A DNA stretch of 6,055 nt from positions 1-6,055 of the forward strand of contig CAKUMR010000076.1 of the NCBI GenBank assembly GCA_934667865.1, written 5' to 3'. The notes beneath the pieces were generated by a model that searched no databases, was not told the DNA's origin, and was given only the letters and a program-made list of their open reading frames with translations. This DNA is from an uncultured Oscillospiraceae bacterium (GTDB lineage: Bacteria; Bacillota_A; Clostridia; Oscillospirales; Oscillospiraceae). A program made the translations under genes and the position numbers. Positions 4,491-6,055 of the stretch are shown in pieces. The first letter of the stretch is position 1; each line of letters begins with the position of its first letter.

Positions 4491-4781
4491 ATGAACGCAG
4501 CAAAAAACTTTCATGGCCATATTGCCTTACCGTTGGAAGAACACTTCGAGGCGTATCTGTCCTCCAAACACCACTGGGCAGACGAAGCGGAAAGCGGTGA
4601 TTTCGTCGCAATGATGTCCATGCTCCTGCACGAAAAGGCGGAACCGGAAAACGCCGCGGCCTTTGACAAAAAATACCATCCCTATCTGGGCAAATCTGCC
4701 AACGAGATCTCATCCCCCGTCGCAGAGGAGCTCTTTGCCGAATTTCAGTTGCTGCTTTCCGGGGCGGAAGCCGCCAAATGA
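4491..4781 (+). CDS. Small soluble protein of unknown function, first gene of operon
   Basis: A 96-residue protein that I do not recognise. It has no signal peptide or membrane helix and is predicted mostly helical. It is rich in His, Glu and Ala: HGH and HH at residues 8-10 and 27-28, MMSMLLHEKAEPENAAAFDKK in the middle, and an amphipathic C-terminal helix (SPVAEELFAEFQLLLSGAEAA region). The cluster of histidines and acidic residues could bind a metal, but no standard motif is present. A near-consensus AGGAGGTG (4473-4480) lies 10 nt upstream of ATG 4491, so strong translation is expected. The stop codon overlaps the start of the next gene (ATGA at 4778-4781), implying coupled translation and one operon with the exported proteins downstream. 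It may be a cytoplasmic partner or regulator for them, but nothing in the sequence proves this. Confidence 0.83.
   Translation: MNAAKNFHGHIALPLEEHFEAYLSSKHHWADEAESGDFVAMMSMLLHEKAEPENAAAFDKKYHPYLGKSANEISSPVAEELFAEFQLLLSGAEAAK
4763..4775 (+). promoter_or_regulatory. Small hairpin over the ribosome site of the 4778 gene
   Basis: GGCGG (4763-4767), loop AAG, CCGCC (4771-4775): a perfect G+C stem that covers the only Shine-Dalgarno-like sequence (GGGGCGGAAG) before ATG 4778. A ribosome finishing the upstream gene would melt it, which fits translational coupling through the ATGA overlap. Confidence 0.4.
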
Positions 4782-5248
4782 AACGCGGACGTTTTGAAGC
4801 CCCGCCCAAGCACCGCTTCCCCGCGCTTCCCGCCGCGGCCACAGTCCTGTTTCTTGTACTTCTGGCGCTGCTCCTGTGGCGCTGCGGCGCGCAGTCTGCG
4901 CAGCTCCCCGGTGATGCGCCGTCCGTGGAAAAGAACCCGGACTCCATCTCCGTCCCGGGCTATGAGCTGCTGGAGCTGGCGGCGGACACCGCGCAGCAGA
5001 CGCTGTGTCTGGAAAATCCAGCGCAGAATCCCTGCTATTTTCAGATCACCCTCACCCTGTCGGACGGGACACTGCTGTGGCAGTCGGAGCGGATCGCGCC
5101 GGGCAAGACCTCCGCACCCATCGTCCTGCGCCGGCCGCTCGCCGCGGGAACGTATTCCGCCGTCCTGAACTACGCCTGCTTCCGCGAGGACGACGGCGTC
5201 ACGCCCCTGAACGGCGCGGAAATGAAATTGACCCTTCGGGTAAAATAA
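4778..5248 (+). CDS. Membrane-anchored beta-sandwich protein
   Basis: A 156-residue protein with a basic N-terminus (MKRGRFEAPPKHRF), one hydrophobic segment (about residues 18-34) and an external domain of about 100 residues. The WRC at the end of the helix is not a proper lipobox, so an uncleaved N-terminal anchor is more likely than a lipoprotein. The external part follows a pattern seen in many uncharacterised Gram-positive surface proteins: VPGYELLEL, then LENPAQNPCYFQITLTLSDGT, then a RIAPGKTSAP turn, LRRPLAAGTYSAVLNYACF, and a closing TPLNGAEMKLTLRVK strand. These alternating strands suggest an immunoglobulin-like or other beta-sandwich fold. Three cysteines in the external part could pair. 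It starts at the ATGA overlap with the previous gene and ends 19 nt before the next. It may display or assemble the secreted proteins encoded downstream (inference). Confidence 0.85.
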   Translation: MKRGRFEAPPKHRFPALPAAATVLFLVLLALLLWRCGAQSAQLPGDAPSVEKNPDSISVPGYELLELAADTAQQTLCLENPAQNPCYFQITLTLSDGTLLWQSERIAPGKTSAPIVLRRPLAAGTYSAVLNYACFREDDGVTPLNGAEMKLTLRVK

Positions 5249-5252
5249 AATC

Positions 5253-5259
5253 AAAGGAG
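5253..5259 (+). promoter_or_regulatory. Ribosome binding site of the 5268 gene
   Basis: AAAGGAG, 8 nt before ATG 5268; it supports this start and independent efficient translation within the operon. Confidence 0.75.
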
Positions 5260-5267
5260 AAGAAATC

Positions 5268-5807
5268 ATGAAAAAGCTCTTATCCCTCGCACTGGCTCTG
5301 CTGATGCTCGCCTCCGTGGCGACCGTCGCCCTTGCAAGCACGACCACCCTGACCACCACCGTCCCGCCCGCGACCTACACCCTGAACATCCCCGCCGATC
5401 AGGAGATCCCGTTTGGGGCAGTTTCAACAGAAATCGGAGCTATCTCTGTTACAGACGGTACCGGTTTTGCAGAAGGTAAAAACCTGAAAGTCATGCTGAC
5501 CTATGACGCTTTTGCCTCCGATGGGATTTCGACTACAATTCCCTTCAAAATTTCAATGAAGGATTCCAATAGTCAAAGTCACTTTAACAGTTTCGATCTT
5601 CCTTCTGGTGGAGTTTTGACCTTCAAGGGAAAATCATCCGGGGCAACTGATGAGTATTGCATTTATACTTATACTACTCCTAACGCAAGTGGATTCCTTA
5701 CATTGAATACAACAAGAGTTTATATTTCCAGCACCGACTGGGGCAAAGCCCTCGCCGGTGACTACACCGCGACCATCACCTTCACCGCTGAGGTCGTCGC
5801 GGAATAA
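5268..5807 (+). CDS. Secreted beta-rich surface/pilin-like protein with mosaic composition
   Basis: The protein has 179 residues. Residues 1-23 are a classical signal peptide (MKKLL, hydrophobic core, ALA before Ser24). The mature protein starts with STTTLTTTVPPATYTLNIPAD and ends with GDYTATITFTAEV, both all-beta patterns found in fimbrial-subunit-like or adhesin-like secreted proteins of Firmicutes. There is no LPxTG motif, no C-terminal hydrophobic anchor and only one cysteine in the mature part, so it is either released or held by partners. Composition is uneven: 5341-5400 is about 70% G+C, 5521-5730 about 37%, and 5731-5800 about 67% (hand counts). The core (residues about 85-155) also uses A/T-ending codons unlike the ends. 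That points to a replaced or diversifying central segment between conserved ends. The next gene begins as a paralogue. Function is probably surface adhesion or fibre formation, at moderate certainty. Confidence 0.85.
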   Translation: MKKLLSLALALLMLASVATVALASTTTLTTTVPPATYTLNIPADQEIPFGAVSTEIGAISVTDGTGFAEGKNLKVMLTYDAFASDGISTTIPFKISMKDSNSQSHFNSFDLPSGGVLTFKGKSSGATDEYCIYTYTTPNASGFLTLNTTRVYISSTDWGKALAGDYTATITFTAEVVAE

Positions 5808-5819
5808 GCACGCCCCATC

Positions 5820-5825
5820 AAAGGA
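5820..5825 (+). promoter_or_regulatory. Ribosome binding site of the 5835 gene
   Basis: AAAGGA, 9 nt before ATG 5835, in a short spacer that contains no hairpin or promoter. Confidence 0.6.
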
Positions 5826-5834
5826 CGTGTTGCC

Positions 5835-6055
5835 ATGAAGCTCAAACCGACTCTGCGCGTGCCGGTCCGCGCGCTGCTGCTTCTGCTGCTGCTTGCGTCG
5901 CTCACTCTCTGCGCCTTCGCGCGGGGAACCACCCTGACGACGCACGTTCCCGGCACGTATACCCTGCGCGTCGAGCTCAGCGGCAGCGGCAGCATCCGGG
6001 TAAACGGCACGCTCTGCGCGCAGACCACCGCGCTGGAACTCGCGGAAGCCAGCAC
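5835..6055 (+). CDS. Secreted paralogue of the 5268 product, 3'-truncated by window edge
   Basis: ATG 5835 opens a frame of 73 complete codons that runs off the right edge with no stop. AAAGGA (5820-5825) lies 9 nt upstream. The first 29 residues form a signal peptide: basic MKLKPTLRVPVR, a Leu-rich core, and a likely cleavage at AFA before Arg30; Cys26 (LTLC) does not sit in a good lipobox. The mature start RGTTLTTHVPGTYTLRV repeats the TTLTTxVPxTYTL signature of the preceding gene, so the two are tandem paralogues. After it the sequence diverges (LSGSGSIRVNGTLCAQTTALEL). This gene is uniformly G+C-rich over its visible length, unlike the core of its neighbour. It lies 27 nt after the preceding stop with no terminator between, so it belongs to the same operon. 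Confidence 0.82.
   Translation, partial: MKLKPTLRVPVRALLLLLLLASLTLCAFARGTTLTTHVPGTYTLRVELSGSGSIRVNGTLCAQTTALELAEAS

Noticed and set aside
4211..4781. RHH gene plus small neighbour as a toxin-antitoxin pair
   Set aside because: The genes are divergent rather than co-oriented, and the 96-residue product shows no RelE, MazF, PIN or HicA-like features. It is also coupled to exported-protein genes.
4745..5359. Minus-strand open frame of 204 residues opposite the anchor gene
   Set aside because: It is antisense to a gene with a start overlap, TM segment and beta-domain pattern, and has Arg/Gly-rich shadow composition.
1..6055. CRISPR array, tRNA or rRNA genes, integrase or transposase
   Set aside because: No regularly spaced direct repeats, cloverleaf patterns or recombinase motifs were seen on either strand.

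Overview
The window looks like a chromosomal piece of a low-G+C-lineage but G+C-rich Gram-positive anaerobe, most likely an Oscillospiraceae/Ruminococcaceae-type member of the Clostridia. This is inferred from strong AGGAGG-type ribosome sites, sigma-A-like promoters, a lipoprotein signal, a zinc-ribbon/single-TM architecture and a stand-alone Hanks-type kinase. No gene fixes the genus.

Layout. Left part, minus strand: a 3'-truncated lipoprotein gene (1-380), a single-pass membrane protein (436-990, own promoter at 1025-1053), a clean rho-independent terminator (1076-1103), a zinc-ribbon/TM/beta-helix membrane protein (1118-2359), a 274-bp foldback repeat (2371-2644), and a small Ser/Thr-kinase-like protein (2641-3348). 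Centre, plus strand: an XRE-type regulator (3443-3862) transcribed divergently from the kinase out of overlapping promoters, then a 73-residue acidic protein of unknown function (3943-4164) with its own extended -10 promoter and a probable bidirectional terminator (4174-4215). Right part: a 55-residue ribbon-helix-helix repressor-like protein (4211-4378, minus) divergent from a plus-strand operon. That operon holds a 96-residue protein (4491-4781), a membrane-anchored beta-sandwich protein (4778-5248, ATGA overlap), a secreted protein with a strikingly A+T-rich central segment (5268-5807), and a partial paralogue of it (5835-6055).

How it may work together (inference). Two divergent regulator/envelope modules lie side by side. 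In the first, an XRE regulator faces a kinase whose transcript probably reads through the foldback repeat into a membrane protein with a cytoplasmic zinc ribbon and an external beta-helix. In the second, a small RHH protein faces an operon for exported proteins; copies of TGTATTC/GAATACA between them are candidate operators. Most proteins here are exported or membrane-bound, so an envelope or surface-interaction locus is the simplest reading.

The most notable signals are the foldback element, which fits exactly between the kinase stop codon and the next gene's ribosome site; the mosaic composition of the secreted protein gene (about 37% G+C in its core against about 67-70% at its ends); and the kinase-like protein, which lacks a canonical beta-3 lysine and has DFD in place of DFG. 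No tRNA, rRNA, CRISPR array, integrase or transposase gene was seen.
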